Assembly (NCBI GenBank): GCA_964477445.1
Contig: CAYZED010000004.1
Location: 62,001 to 126,000 of the forward strand
Source: CAYZED01 sp964477445
Lineage (GTDB): Bacteria > Bacillota > Clostridia > Lutisporales > Lutisporaceae
Direction: 5' to 3'
DNA length: 64,000 bases
The first letter of the stretch is position 1; every line of letters begins with the position of its first letter. Below are positions 7,991 to 17,324 of the stretch, in pieces. The translations under genes and the position numbers were made by a program. Below the pieces are notes generated by a model. It had not been told where the DNA came from, did not search any database, and saw nothing but the letters and a program-made list of their open reading frames with translations.

Positions 7991-9184
7991 ATGATGAAGT
8001 TGATTAAAAATGCAGAACTTTACGCTCCGGAATACCAAGGTAAAAAAGATATACTCATTGCTGGAGGTAAAATTATAGAAGTTTCTGACTGTATAGATAT
8101 CGAAATAAAAAAAGGAGCTTCAATTGAATTAATCGATGCAACCGGTAAAATAGTTACGCCAGGATTCATTGACTCTCATGTCCATATACTAGGTGGAGGC
8201 GGCGAAGGCGGCTTTAAGAGTCGCACTCCAGAAATCTCCCTCTCCGATATCACCAGTGCCGGAATTACTACGATAGTCGGCTGTTTAGGAACTGACGGAG
8301 TAACTCGAGATCCACTAAGTTTATTAGCAAAGGCACGATCCCTTGAAGAAGAAGGTGTTTCTACTTTTATTTATACTGGATCTTATCGTTTGCCATTAAG
8401 GACCATTACTAAGGATCTTATGAATGACATTATTATTATTGACAAAGTAATTGGTGCCGGAGAAGTTGCGATTTCTGACCACAGATCCTCGCAACCCACT
8501 TTAAACGAACTAAAAAGACTCGTAGCTGATGTCCGAGTCGCTGGAATGTTATCTGGAAAAGCTGGAATTGTTAATATCCATCTTGGAGACAGTATAGAAA
8601 TGCTAAATCCAATTATTCAGATTGTTAAAGAAACTGGCATTCCTGCTAAACAATTCATCCCGACTCATGTAAACAGAAATAAAAAGCTTTTTACTCAGGG
8701 CCGCGAGTATGCGAAAAATGGTGGCTATATTGACTTTACTACCAGTTCTGACCCTTCCTTCTGGGAAGGAGAAAACGGCGAAACACGTGGCAGTATTGCA
8801 CTGAAAATTTGTCTTGAAGAAGGAGTACCGATTCAAAACATAACTTTTTCTTCTGACGGACAGGGAAGTCTTCCATTATTTAATGAAAAGAACGAACTGA
8901 TTGGTCTATGTCTCGGTAGTGTTAAATCCCTCTATGATGAAGTAATTGATGCTGTGATAAATCACAATGTGCCTTTTGAGAATGCACTAATGACAATAAC
9001 CATAAATCCAGCTACAGCATTGAAGCTTCATAAAAAAGGAAGAGTCTCTTCTGGTTGCGATGCAGATATTTGCATAATTAACAAAGAAACTCTAGTATTA
9101 GACACAGTTATCGCAAAAGGTCAAGTTATGGTAGAAGGCGGATTAATCAAAGTTTATGGGACTTTCGAAACACACAGAGCTTGA
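7991..9184 (+). CDS. iadA: Isoaspartyl dipeptidase (beta-aspartyl peptidase)
   Basis: A 397-residue amidohydrolase of the IadA family, which hydrolyses L-beta-aspartyl dipeptides that arise from damaged Asn and Asp residues. It has the metal ligands in FIDSHVHILGGGGEGG (about residue 60), the GITTIVGCLGTDGVTRD segment characteristic of IadA, the SDHRSSQPT stretch (about 158), HLGDS, FIPTHVNR, and the catalytic aspartate in FSSDGQGSLP (about 289). The length agrees with the family (~390). An ATG start follows AAGGAG. It is co-transcribed with the YfcC carrier from the sigma-54 promoter and ends before a strong terminator. Confidence 0.92.
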   Translation: MMKLIKNAELYAPEYQGKKDILIAGGKIIEVSDCIDIEIKKGASIELIDATGKIVTPGFIDSHVHILGGGGEGGFKSRTPEISLSDITSAGITTIVGCLGTDGVTRDPLSLLAKARSLEEEGVSTFIYTGSYRLPLRTITKDLMNDIIIIDKVIGAGEVAISDHRSSQPTLNELKRLVADVRVAGMLSGKAGIVNIHLGDSIEMLNPIIQIVKETGIPAKQFIPTHVNRNKKLFTQGREYAKNGGYIDFTTSSDPSFWEGENGETRGSIALKICLEEGVPIQNITFSSDGQGSLPLFNEKNELIGLCLGSVKSLYDEVIDAVINHNVPFENALMTITINPATALKLHKKGRVSSGCDADICIINKETLVLDTVIAKGQVMVEGGLIKVYGTFETHRA

Positions 9185-9210
9185 AGCTTTTAATTAAATG
9201 ATGTATCATA

Positions 9211-9254
9211 AAAAAGGTGTCAACGAAAAATTTAATGATTCGTGACACCTTTTT
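9211..9254 (+). terminator. Terminator after iadA
   Basis: A 12-bp stem, AAAAAGGTGTCA/TGACACCTTTTT, with a 20-base loop lies 27 bases past the iadA stop. It overlaps an upstream in-frame ATG of the next gene, which argues for the later start at 9295. Confidence 0.88.
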
Positions 9255-9294
9255 TGATGCAAATAGCAATATCAGCTTATTTTGGGGGAAAATT

Positions 9295-10218
9295 ATGAAA
9301 AAAAAATTAAATACAAAAGCCATTTCAAGCAGAAATATATATATGTTAAACACAAACGCAAAGAATTTATTGATTGATTTAATAACTTTATCAATTGCTG
9401 TTTTTCTTATTTGTTTTTCAATCAGCACAATTTTGGTTCCAAACGGTCTAGTTACTGGAGGCCTGGCAGGTTCATCAATTTTAATTAGCAAGTTAACCGG
9501 AATAAATTATACATATGTTAACTATTTTCTATCTCTTTTGATTTTGTTATCATCATGGATTTTTACAGGGCGTAAAGAAACATTTAAAATTATAGCTCTT
9601 TCGATTATCGTCCCTACAACACTTCTAATAATGGAAAAAACACATTATGTCTTTATAAAAAACGATATGATGTTAGCTTCTATCTATTTTGGGATTGTTC
9701 TTGGACTTGGATGCGGTTTGATTTTAAAACGCGGATATTCAATGGGTGGATCTGATACTATCGCAAAAATTCTACACAAAAAAGTTTTCACTTTTATCGG
9801 GATAAGCGAGATTTTGCTTGTAATAGATGGCATTGTAATAATCTCCTCTATGTTTATCTTAAACAAAAACGTAGCATTATACGCGATATTATCACAAATA
9901 ATTTTTGTGCTTGTAATCGACATGGTCATGTATGGATTCGGATCAAAAATGGTGAAAATTGAAATCATGAGCGAAAAAACCAACGAAATAAACGATTTTG
10001 TAATTAATGAAATCACTAGAGGCACTACTTCGTATGATGTACGCGGTGGATATATGAATCAATTGCGAAAAAAAATAGTAACTGTATGCTCACCGAGAGA
10101 ATGCGCTAAGATCAGAAAATTCATTTCAGAAATTGACCCTAACGCATTTATTACAATTACTACTTTATCTTCAGTTTTAGGAAAAGGTGTGGGATTTGAT
10201 AGTCTCTCTGGAGATTAA
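9295..10218 (+). CDS. YitT family membrane protein
   Basis: A 307-residue integral membrane protein with five or six helices in the first ~200 residues (DUF161 repeats with VPNGLVTGGLAGSSIL and KRGYSMGGSDTIAKIL) and a C-terminal soluble DUF2179 domain of about 85 residues. YitT proteins are widespread in Firmicutes; their function is poorly defined and transport is suspected. I chose the ATG at 9295 because it follows GGGGGA. The frame is open from 9217, but that start lies inside the iadA terminator. Confidence 0.88.
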   Translation: MKKKLNTKAISSRNIYMLNTNAKNLLIDLITLSIAVFLICFSISTILVPNGLVTGGLAGSSILISKLTGINYTYVNYFLSLLILLSSWIFTGRKETFKIIALSIIVPTTLLIMEKTHYVFIKNDMMLASIYFGIVLGLGCGLILKRGYSMGGSDTIAKILHKKVFTFIGISEILLVIDGIVIISSMFILNKNVALYAILSQIIFVLVIDMVMYGFGSKMVKIEIMSEKTNEINDFVINEITRGTTSYDVRGGYMNQLRKKIVTVCSPRECAKIRKFISEIDPNAFITITTLSSVLGKGVGFDSLSGD

Positions 10219-10290
10219 GGCTTCGGAAAACACTATCTCTTTGATTACTGATTTCGTGAAAATTAACCAATCACTCGATAATCCCCTTAA

Positions 10291-11805
10291 TTATGCATAA
10301 ATCAAAATATCTTTATTAAAGAATTTCTTAAAAGAATAGCTATTTAACATAGCTGACTCAATATCAAGGCCAGGGTATTCTTTCGACTCGAGTTTAACAA
10401 AAACTTTATCACCCTTAATCTCCACTTTTAGATCTGATACATTTCCTACTTCTGACCTATCAAGCTGTTCTGCAAGTTGAAGAAATATTCCCAATTTTTG
10501 AAGTCTAGTCAATTCATCTTTTGAGAAAAAACCTTCAAATATTCTAAATCTGTCCTTAATGACGCCACCTCGATGAATCGCTACTAAGTATGATACCTTC
10601 ATTTGTTCAAGATAGGTAAGCCCATCAATTCTTCCATTAAGAATAAGATACATACCATGAAGATTATGATTATTATATTCTACATGCACTCCTATATCGT
10701 GGAGAAGCGCCGCGACACTAAGTACTTTTTTTTCATTTAACCCAAAATCATGAAGTTCAGATGTACTATCAAAAAGGCTAAGGGTTAGTTCCTCAACTTT
10801 ATGGTGGTGTGCAGGATTGGAGGTGAATCTTCTCATAATGTTTATGGTGCTATGCTTTAATACATTGTCAACTACAATCGGTATTCCTTTTTTCTCAAAA
10901 TACTTTTCATAAAAGTAGCCATCCTTTAACCCATCAGCACTAATAATCAATTCGTGCGACCCCATAATATCCATCATTACTTTAAGAGGCATTATTCCTA
11001 CTGGCATAATATCTGCTCTTTTTTTATTAATTCCATCAACTTTTTCAAGTTCCGACGGTTCTAATCCATGAATTAAGCTGATAATTTCTTCAACCACATC
11101 TTTTTTCATATGGTAATTATGCAAATTATTTAAGGGTAACTGATTTTTTGCAATATCTATTTTTGCGACAGATCTATTAATCCCACCAAGCCCTATTATC
11201 GGCAGACCCTTTGCCTCATTAACCCATGTTGTTTTTTCCAATTCCTTAATTAGAAAGCTTTCGACAGCTTCAAACCGTTTTTTTCGGCTCTTAATACTTA
11301 AAAAGTGCTCTGTCAAAGTAACCGAACCATAAGGCAAACAGACCGAGCTCATTAGCTTTCGATTTTTTATCCAGCCAATCTCGATACTTGCTCCACCAAC
11401 ATCCAGCAAAATTGCGTTATCAATAGAAATTGTATTTATTACTCCTAAATAATCATAATATGTTTCTTGTTCACCTGTTAACACTGTAAATTCAAGAGCG
11501 GTATCACTTTTAACCTTTTCTAGGAACTGACTCTGATTCTTCGCAATTCTAACCGCTGCAGTACTTAGAGCATAAATTTCTTCAACATTGTTAATATCTA
11601 TCAAGCTTTTGAAATGTTTTAATGCACTAAGAGTTCTCTTTATGGGTTCCGGCTTCAAAAATTGGTCAGAATCCAAACCTTCGCTGAGTCTTACCATTTG
11701 TTTGGCTTGATCAAATATTCCATATCCACCTTTATCGCTTATTCCATAAATATTCATTCTTACTGAGTTAGATCCTAAATCAATAACTGCAACCTTTCTC
11801 TTCAA
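10291..11805 (-). CDS. ppx: Exopolyphosphatase of the Ppx/GppA family with C-terminal HD domain
   Basis: A 504-residue enzyme predicted to shorten polyphosphate from its ends (or act on pppGpp). It has the ASKHA phosphate loops IDLGSNSVRM (residues 8-17) and LLDVGGASIEIGW (about 137) and a C-terminal HD-type domain with HHHKVEEL and ALLHDIGVHVEYNNHNLHG (about 365-385). The length matches long Ppx forms. It starts at TTG immediately after the ppk stop codon, so it is coupled to PPK1 in one operon. It is the more canonical of the two Ppx-like genes here. Confidence 0.88.
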   Translation of the reverse strand: MKRKVAVIDLGSNSVRMNIYGISDKGGYGIFDQAKQMVRLSEGLDSDQFLKPEPIKRTLSALKHFKSLIDINNVEEIYALSTAAVRIAKNQSQFLEKVKSDTALEFTVLTGEQETYYDYLGVINTISIDNAILLDVGGASIEIGWIKNRKLMSSVCLPYGSVTLTEHFLSIKSRKKRFEAVESFLIKELEKTTWVNEAKGLPIIGLGGINRSVAKIDIAKNQLPLNNLHNYHMKKDVVEEIISLIHGLEPSELEKVDGINKKRADIMPVGIMPLKVMMDIMGSHELIISADGLKDGYFYEKYFEKKGIPIVVDNVLKHSTINIMRRFTSNPAHHHKVEELTLSLFDSTSELHDFGLNEKKVLSVAALLHDIGVHVEYNNHNLHGMYLILNGRIDGLTYLEQMKVSYLVAIHRGGVIKDRFRIFEGFFSKDELTRLQKLGIFLQLAEQLDRSEVGNVSDLKVEIKGDKVFVKLESKEYPGLDIESAMLNSYSFKKFFNKDILIYA

Positions 11806-11809
11806 GTCA

Positions 11810-13861
11810 TCACATTCTTTCCGTCAATTTATTTATAAACTCATTATCATCATTGTACTGCAATGACTTCAAAATTTCATGTGCTGAAATATCTTTCTTT
11901 GAGATTTCTTTGATTCTTTCATATAACCCGTCCTCTTTAAGTAACCACGACTTTTGATTATCTTTAAGATAGAGTTCAAGAGTTAATATAATTCTTTTCT
12001 TCATGAGTTCTTCTTCTATTGGAAACATTAATTCGATTCGTCTATCAAGGTTTCGCGTCATCCAATCTGCACTTGAGAGAAAAACTTTCGGCTTACCGTC
12101 ATTGTTAAAAGTATAAATTCTTGAATGTTCTAAAAATTCTCCAATTATACTAACAACCCTAATATTTTCGCTTAACCCTTTTCTTCCAGGCACAAGACAA
12201 CATATGCCTCTGATAATTAAATCAATTTTAACCCCTGCAATAGAGGCTTCATAGAGTTTTTCAATTATTCCTTTGTCTGCTAGTGAATTCAGCTTCGCCG
12301 TTATTCTGGCTTCACGACCCGATTTAGCAATTTTTATTTCATGGTCAATTAATTCATAAAAGCTACTTCTTAAGTTATACGGTGAAATTCTTAGAACGTG
12401 AGTATTAATCTCGTCAGAGAATCCCGATATCATATTAAAAAACATAGATGCTTCAGATCCATAACTCTCTTTTGCTGTAATTAGACTCATGTCCGTATAT
12501 AGTTTTGCAGTTTGGTCATTATAATTTCCGGTGCCGAGATGAACATATCTCTTAATTTTGTGTTTTTCTTGACGCACTATCAATGTAATTTTTGAATGAG
12601 TTTTCAGACCAAAAAGTCCGTAAATAACATGCGCGCCTTTCTGTTCTAGCTGTTTAGCCCAACCAATATTATTTTCTTCGTCAAATCTTGCCATTAACTC
12701 AAGAAGAACAGTAACTTGTTTTCCTTTTTCCGCAGCTTCTACCAGTGCTTTTACTATTTCAGAGTTGCCACTTACTCTATACAGTGTTTGTTTAATAGCA
12801 AGAACATGTGGATCTTGACTTGCGGTTCTAATCAAGTCAATTACAGTGTCAAAACTTTCATATGGATGATGTAAAAAAACATCTTTCTCTTTAATTGCTT
12901 TAAAAATACTTTTCTTTTCAAAATTCGGTATTTTCTTCGGAATATATGCCGCCTTCGAAAGTCCCGAAATATTTTTTGGTGCTTTAAACTTAAACCAAAG
13001 TTTTTTGTCCATAACTCCTGAAATTTTATATACTTGTCTATGTTCCATATGAAAAGCTGCCATCAGTGTATTCTCAAACCAAGCGTCAGCATCGTCAGAA
13101 AGTTCAAGACGGATGGCTTCTCCCCATTTTCTTAACTTAACTGCTTCCTCAATTACATTAAGGAGCGCGTCAGCCTCATCTTGAAGTAAATTTAAATCTC
13201 CGTTTCTAGTTATTCTGAATTGACATGTAGAAAGCACTTCATTCCCAACAAAAAGCTTCTCGATAAATGTTTCAATAATATCCTCGAGCAATAAATATGC
13301 ATTTTTCTTTTTAACAATCTTTAAAGGAATAAGCCGTTCCAATACACTGGGAACCTCGACTAATGCAAGTCGTTCAACTTCTCTAACAAGCAATTTAACT
13401 GCAATATATAAACTGCCGTTAGAAATTAATGGAAAAGGTCTGCTGAAATCTACTGCCATAGGTGTAAGTACTGGAAAAATATCTACTTGAAACATAGTTT
13501 GTAATTCTTCCAAAATTTCTTCATCATAAGAATTTTTTCTAATCAAAATTATCGATTTTTCTTCTAGTTTTTTTATGAGTTCCTCGCAAATTTTTGCTTG
13601 TCTCTTCATTAAAGCAGCGATTTGAGAATAAATATCGTTAAAAACTTGGTCCGGAGTAAAACCGGATTGATCTCTGTCGGTGATTCCAAGATTCATCTCA
13701 TCTTTAACCGAAGCAACTCTTATCATGAAAAACTCATCTAAATTAGACGAGAAAATTGCATTGAATTTTATTCTTTCTAACACCGGCAAAGAATCATCTT
13801 CAGCTTGATATAAGACTCTTTCATTAAATTTTAGCCAGCTTAATTCCCTATTAAAATACAT
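11810..13861 (-). CDS. ppk1: Polyphosphate kinase 1
   Basis: A 683-residue PPK1 that reversibly makes polyphosphate from ATP. The four-domain family layout is visible: N-terminal MYFNRELSWLKFNERVL and IFSSNLDEFFMIRVA, the central domain, then the two phospholipase-D-like domains with the autophosphorylated histidine in YVHLGTGNYNDQTAK and the second histidine in FLEHSRIYTFNND. ITAKLNSLADKGII is also typical. I chose the ATG at 13861 because it follows AGGGAGG and matches the family start; an upstream start would overlap the previous gene. It lies between two ppx-like genes. Confidence 0.95.
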   Translation of the reverse strand: MYFNRELSWLKFNERVLYQAEDDSLPVLERIKFNAIFSSNLDEFFMIRVASVKDEMNLGITDRDQSGFTPDQVFNDIYSQIAALMKRQAKICEELIKKLEEKSIILIRKNSYDEEILEELQTMFQVDIFPVLTPMAVDFSRPFPLISNGSLYIAVKLLVREVERLALVEVPSVLERLIPLKIVKKKNAYLLLEDIIETFIEKLFVGNEVLSTCQFRITRNGDLNLLQDEADALLNVIEEAVKLRKWGEAIRLELSDDADAWFENTLMAAFHMEHRQVYKISGVMDKKLWFKFKAPKNISGLSKAAYIPKKIPNFEKKSIFKAIKEKDVFLHHPYESFDTVIDLIRTASQDPHVLAIKQTLYRVSGNSEIVKALVEAAEKGKQVTVLLELMARFDEENNIGWAKQLEQKGAHVIYGLFGLKTHSKITLIVRQEKHKIKRYVHLGTGNYNDQTAKLYTDMSLITAKESYGSEASMFFNMISGFSDEINTHVLRISPYNLRSSFYELIDHEIKIAKSGREARITAKLNSLADKGIIEKLYEASIAGVKIDLIIRGICCLVPGRKGLSENIRVVSIIGEFLEHSRIYTFNNDGKPKVFLSSADWMTRNLDRRIELMFPIEEELMKKRIILTLELYLKDNQKSWLLKEDGLYERIKEISKKDISAHEILKSLQYNDDNEFINKLTERM

Positions 13862-13862
13862 A

Positions 13863-15365
13863 CTAAGCCTCCCTGAGTAAAAGATTAATGCCAAAAGTTC
13901 TTACAAAGTTCTCCCTAGCAAACTCGAAACTCATTTCCTCTAATGTAATATCTTGTTTTCTGATATAAAAAATCGTCAGGTTGTCTTCGTCTAGTTCAAC
14001 TGACTGAATCACAATCTTTTGTTTTTTACTTTTATCTAGTGCGTCACAAACAGACAAAATAGAAGAAAGTTTAAAGACACTACTATAACTTTCTTCAGGA
14101 ACTCCGTCTAGTTCAAGCTCTAATTGTTTTGTTTCTGAACTTGAAATGAATTTGCACGCATGTGCAACTGTCATAATTTCAGCCCTTGTAACTCCGAGAA
14201 TATTCAAGTTGCTAATTTTGTCATAAGAAGTTATTAAATAATCTTTAATACGAGTATATTTACCAATTTCATGGAGTATTGCGCTAAGTCTTAATAACAT
14301 TTTATCTCTGTCTGAAAATGAGAATTCCGTCTGAAGCGCCTCAAAAATAGTAATACCATTTTTTTCAATACTTTTTAAATGTGCCTCTGAACTTTTATAA
14401 CGTCGGCTAATTTCCCATGCCAAACTATAAATATCTTGATTAAACACATTATATTTCTTTAGTTTATAATCTTTCTCGATGAGTTCTGCCAATATTCCAT
14501 CTCTTAAAGATATATCTGGTATAAGAACATATTTTGCTTCAGTAATCTGAAAAAATACCGAATAAACTATTATGCTAGGCACAAATTCGTACCAGTCGAT
14601 TTCTTCGGATTCAATTTCTGTCCTTAGCTTCATATGATCTTCAATAATGCGATTATATAGCTCTAAAAATGATTTTTTGTCTATTTTCTCTTCACCTTTA
14701 AAAAAATGTCTTATTTTTTTTGCATCGCCACCCAAAGCAATAAAATGCTGTATTTTCTTATTATTTATAGTTTGCCTTATATGAGAAGTTCTAGTTTCTA
14801 TTAATTCTTTCATGATATTTGGGTAATCCACAGAACGACATTCAAGATCCTTAAGATCCCATTTCAAAATCTTTGTTCCCATTCGAATTTCGTCATTCTT
14901 TACCATTCGATTTGCAATATACATACTTATATCGCATCCGCCAGAGTTAATTTCAACTATTAACGAGCTTTTCCTAATCTCTTTAAAGTCCTGAACATTA
15001 TCTCGAATAGATTTATATGTAAGAAATTTCTCAATGGTATCTTCTATTATCTCAAGCTTTAATCCGGTCCTCATTTTAACTAGCTCTACTACGCTTCTGC
15101 CGTTACTGGCCTCTCTCATAGCGCTCGTGCCAACAGCTCTATAGTTTTGGACCTTATATTCATCCATAAGTTTCTTAAAAAATTTAAAAATTCCAATAAT
15201 CTCTTTAACTGTTTCATTTTTAATATAAAGATGTTCATATACATCGTCTCCAAGCGAAATATCTTTAGTTATATCCTCCAATATTTCTATCTTACTTTGA
15301 GTATACTGAACAACCTTAAACCTAATGGCATTTGATCCCAAATCGATAGCGGCGTATAGATGCAT
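13863..15365 (-). CDS. Divergent Ppx/GppA-like phosphatase with HD domain
   Basis: A 500-residue paralogue of the Ppx gene downstream. It keeps the first loop IDLGSNAIRF and an HD-like region (ILHEIGKYTRIKDYLITSY, about 375-393). The second phosphate loop reads LIVEINSGGCDISMYI where active enzymes have an acidic residue followed by GGGS, and the third reads ALGGDAKKI. It may have reduced activity or a regulatory, polyphosphate-sensing role. It is the first gene of the ppx2-ppk1-ppx1 operon, with one base between its stop and the ppk1 start. Family is certain, activity is not. Confidence 0.8.
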   Translation of the reverse strand: MHLYAAIDLGSNAIRFKVVQYTQSKIEILEDITKDISLGDDVYEHLYIKNETVKEIIGIFKFFKKLMDEYKVQNYRAVGTSAMREASNGRSVVELVKMRTGLKLEIIEDTIEKFLTYKSIRDNVQDFKEIRKSSLIVEINSGGCDISMYIANRMVKNDEIRMGTKILKWDLKDLECRSVDYPNIMKELIETRTSHIRQTINNKKIQHFIALGGDAKKIRHFFKGEEKIDKKSFLELYNRIIEDHMKLRTEIESEEIDWYEFVPSIIVYSVFFQITEAKYVLIPDISLRDGILAELIEKDYKLKKYNVFNQDIYSLAWEISRRYKSSEAHLKSIEKNGITIFEALQTEFSFSDRDKMLLRLSAILHEIGKYTRIKDYLITSYDKISNLNILGVTRAEIMTVAHACKFISSSETKQLELELDGVPEESYSSVFKLSSILSVCDALDKSKKQKIVIQSVELDEDNLTIFYIRKQDITLEEMSFEFARENFVRTFGINLLLREA

Positions 15366-15445
15366 AAAGAAACCTCATTTCTTATTAATCAAACAAATTC
15401 TAATTAGCATTATGCCAATTGTTGCTATACTTTTATAAATTCTAA

Positions 15446-15614
15446 TTACTCTACGTCTTTAATCTTTTTTGGCTTGCAAAGACTATCTTCGTCATTTGAG
15501 ACTCTACCACATTTTTTGCAGATATATTTCGCATCTTTAATTAATTCTATATACTCTTTTATATTTTCTTCTAAATAATCATCTTTAACTAACTTACATA
15601 AAGTTTTTCCCATA
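15446..15614 (-). pseudogene. Small zinc-ribbon protein with a 1-base frameshift
   Basis: ATG at 15614 follows a good GGAGG, but its frame stops after six codons. Shifting by one base in the run TTTT (near 15599-15606) opens a ~50-codon frame ending at 15446 with the zinc ribbon CKKCGR and a second cysteine pair near its ends (LCKLV...LCKPK). The pattern MGKTLCKLV...YICKKCGR...LCKPK fits a small Cys4 protein. This is either a recent frameshift or a sequencing error in a homopolymer. It lies between the CHAD and ppx2 genes and may belong to the polyphosphate cluster. Confidence 0.55.
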
Positions 15615-15640
15615 CCAAATCCTCCGTATTTTAATACTTT

Positions 15641-17032
15641 TCACGAAAGTCTCTTTTCCATCATGAATAACAAAATTCCCAATTCAGCTCTAACCGTCTC
15701 ATATTCATCAGATTCTCTACCTTTGTATCGCATAGCTAGTTCTTCATTTGACTTAAAAGGCTCATGGCTCTTCAAATATTCCCAACTTTCCTTAATATCA
15801 TTTAAATCTCCAAGTGTATCATGCAATCTTAATAAAAGCGTATAATCTTTATCGTTTACAAATTCAAAAATCCCATCCTCAATAAAATACTTTAACTTCT
15901 TTCCTATGATTCTTAGTTGATGCAAATTTTTAGATTTTTTTTTCTGTTTCTTCTGTTCTGCCTTAGAATAATTAATAGCTGCAATAAATATTTTTTTATA
16001 TTTTATAAGAAATTTATACGGACTAATTTTTAAGCCACTTAATGCAACAGAAATCGATTCAACCGTCTCATCAATTTCAGCGAAAGCATCCAAATCAAAT
16101 TCCTTTTTCAAATTATCAATTGCCATTTCCCTTAAATATACATCTTCATGTTCGATAATATCTTTAACCATTTCGTATGCTTCGAACTTTTTAACATATT
16201 TCTTCACAACGCTAATCTTTCTTGTTTTCTCTAAATTTAGAAAAGTGAGTTTTAAAATCTTTTCAATCCACATTATTTTTTTCTCAATGCCAGTTATTTC
16301 AATTCCTTTAACCTTTTTCTTAAGCAAACCTAATATAGTTCTCATCTTCCTTAGTGATATTCTTAGCTCTTTGATTTCTCTGCTATCTTCTGTTTCAAAT
16401 GGTTCCAAAGAATTTGAGATATCTTTAAAGTAATCGCTATCCGATTTTTTGTCTTTTTCTGATAGTTTCATGAGTTTATTCTTTAGATTTAACCACGAAT
16501 TCCGTAGAACTTGTGAAAAATCAGTCTCACTTATTAAAAAAAGTTCAGCTGGTGGTATCAAAGCGTTTTCAGCTCTAAAGAGTTCAAATGGTCTATCTGA
16601 TAAATCCATTCCTTCTTTAAGGTGAGCCATACTATCAGCATCTTTCAATGCCTCCGAATACTTGTCATGAATTTTCTCTTTCTTGCTGTGGTTCTTTATA
16701 GTCGCTTGAACTTTACCAATAATTTTTTTATTAACATTTAATTTCTTAAGAATATTTTTTGCTAAATCTGCACCCTTTTCTCCATGTTTTTTTCCATTAA
16801 AATTAAGATAATATCTCCCTGAATCATGTAAATATGCAGAATAAAGCGCAACATCCATATTTAAGTCGCGTTCTTTCGCTATTTTCGAAATAAAAAAAAC
16901 TACATTTCTCATGTGTTCCAATTCAAAATCTGGAGAATTTGATACAATAGCACTACCCTCCGACCAACCACTTAGCCAAGCCAGTTTTAAGCGATTAGAT
17001 TTTCTTTTGAAATTTTCTTTATAAATATTCAT
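15641..17032 (-). CDS. HD domain-CHAD domain protein
   Basis: A 463-residue protein. Residues ~1-170 contain an HD-hydrolase-like region (HMRNVVFFISKIAKE, SAYLHDSGRYY, IKNHSKKEKIHDKYSEALKDADS). Residues ~205-460 are a helical, Lys/Arg-rich CHAD domain with the family's basic helices LRISLRKMRTIL and HQLRIIGKKLKYFI. CHAD domains bind polyphosphate, so the fusion suggests a phosphohydrolase targeted to polyphosphate granules. It is the first gene of a run leading into ppx2-ppk1-ppx1. The HD substrate is unknown. Confidence 0.82.
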   Translation of the reverse strand: MNIYKENFKRKSNRLKLAWLSGWSEGSAIVSNSPDFELEHMRNVVFFISKIAKERDLNMDVALYSAYLHDSGRYYLNFNGKKHGEKGADLAKNILKKLNVNKKIIGKVQATIKNHSKKEKIHDKYSEALKDADSMAHLKEGMDLSDRPFELFRAENALIPPAELFLISETDFSQVLRNSWLNLKNKLMKLSEKDKKSDSDYFKDISNSLEPFETEDSREIKELRISLRKMRTILGLLKKKVKGIEITGIEKKIMWIEKILKLTFLNLEKTRKISVVKKYVKKFEAYEMVKDIIEHEDVYLREMAIDNLKKEFDLDAFAEIDETVESISVALSGLKISPYKFLIKYKKIFIAAINYSKAEQKKQKKKSKNLHQLRIIGKKLKYFIEDGIFEFVNDKDYTLLLRLHDTLGDLNDIKESWEYLKSHEPFKSNEELAMRYKGRESDEYETVRAELGILLFMMEKRLS

Positions 17033-17237
17033 ATATTCCCTTTCACAAGTAGTATTAATTTGTGTCTAATCTTATCGTAATTTTCAGAGAAAAAGTAAAT
17101 TAATTAACAAAAACTTATATAAAACATCACTTTGCACAAATATGCATGCATATATATATAACATATTATAGCATTTATTTGTTAAGAAAATATTAATAGC
17201 TTCAATGTTTCAATCATTTTCAGTAATTTCTCAAACG

Positions 17238-17264
17238 AAAAACCGCCAGATTCGGCGGTTTTTT
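17238..17264 (-). terminator. Terminator after the D-aminoacylase gene
   Basis: A 10-bp stem, AAAAACCGCC/GGCGGTTTTT, with a 6-base loop has T runs on both strands, so it can act in both directions. It lies about 60 bases past the D-aminoacylase stop. Nearby, at 17281-17316, AATTACTTCA occurs twice around the small palindrome TAATTTCG/CGAAATTA. Confidence 0.85.
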
Positions 17265-17324
17265 GCTTAACTTATTCCTTAATTACTTCAGCATAATTTC
17301 GTGCGAAATTACTTCAACTATTCC

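Noticed and set aside
9217..9294. Longer N-terminus of the YitT protein
   Set aside because: The extra codons overlap the iadA terminator, and the ATG at 9295 has a strong GGGGGA site.
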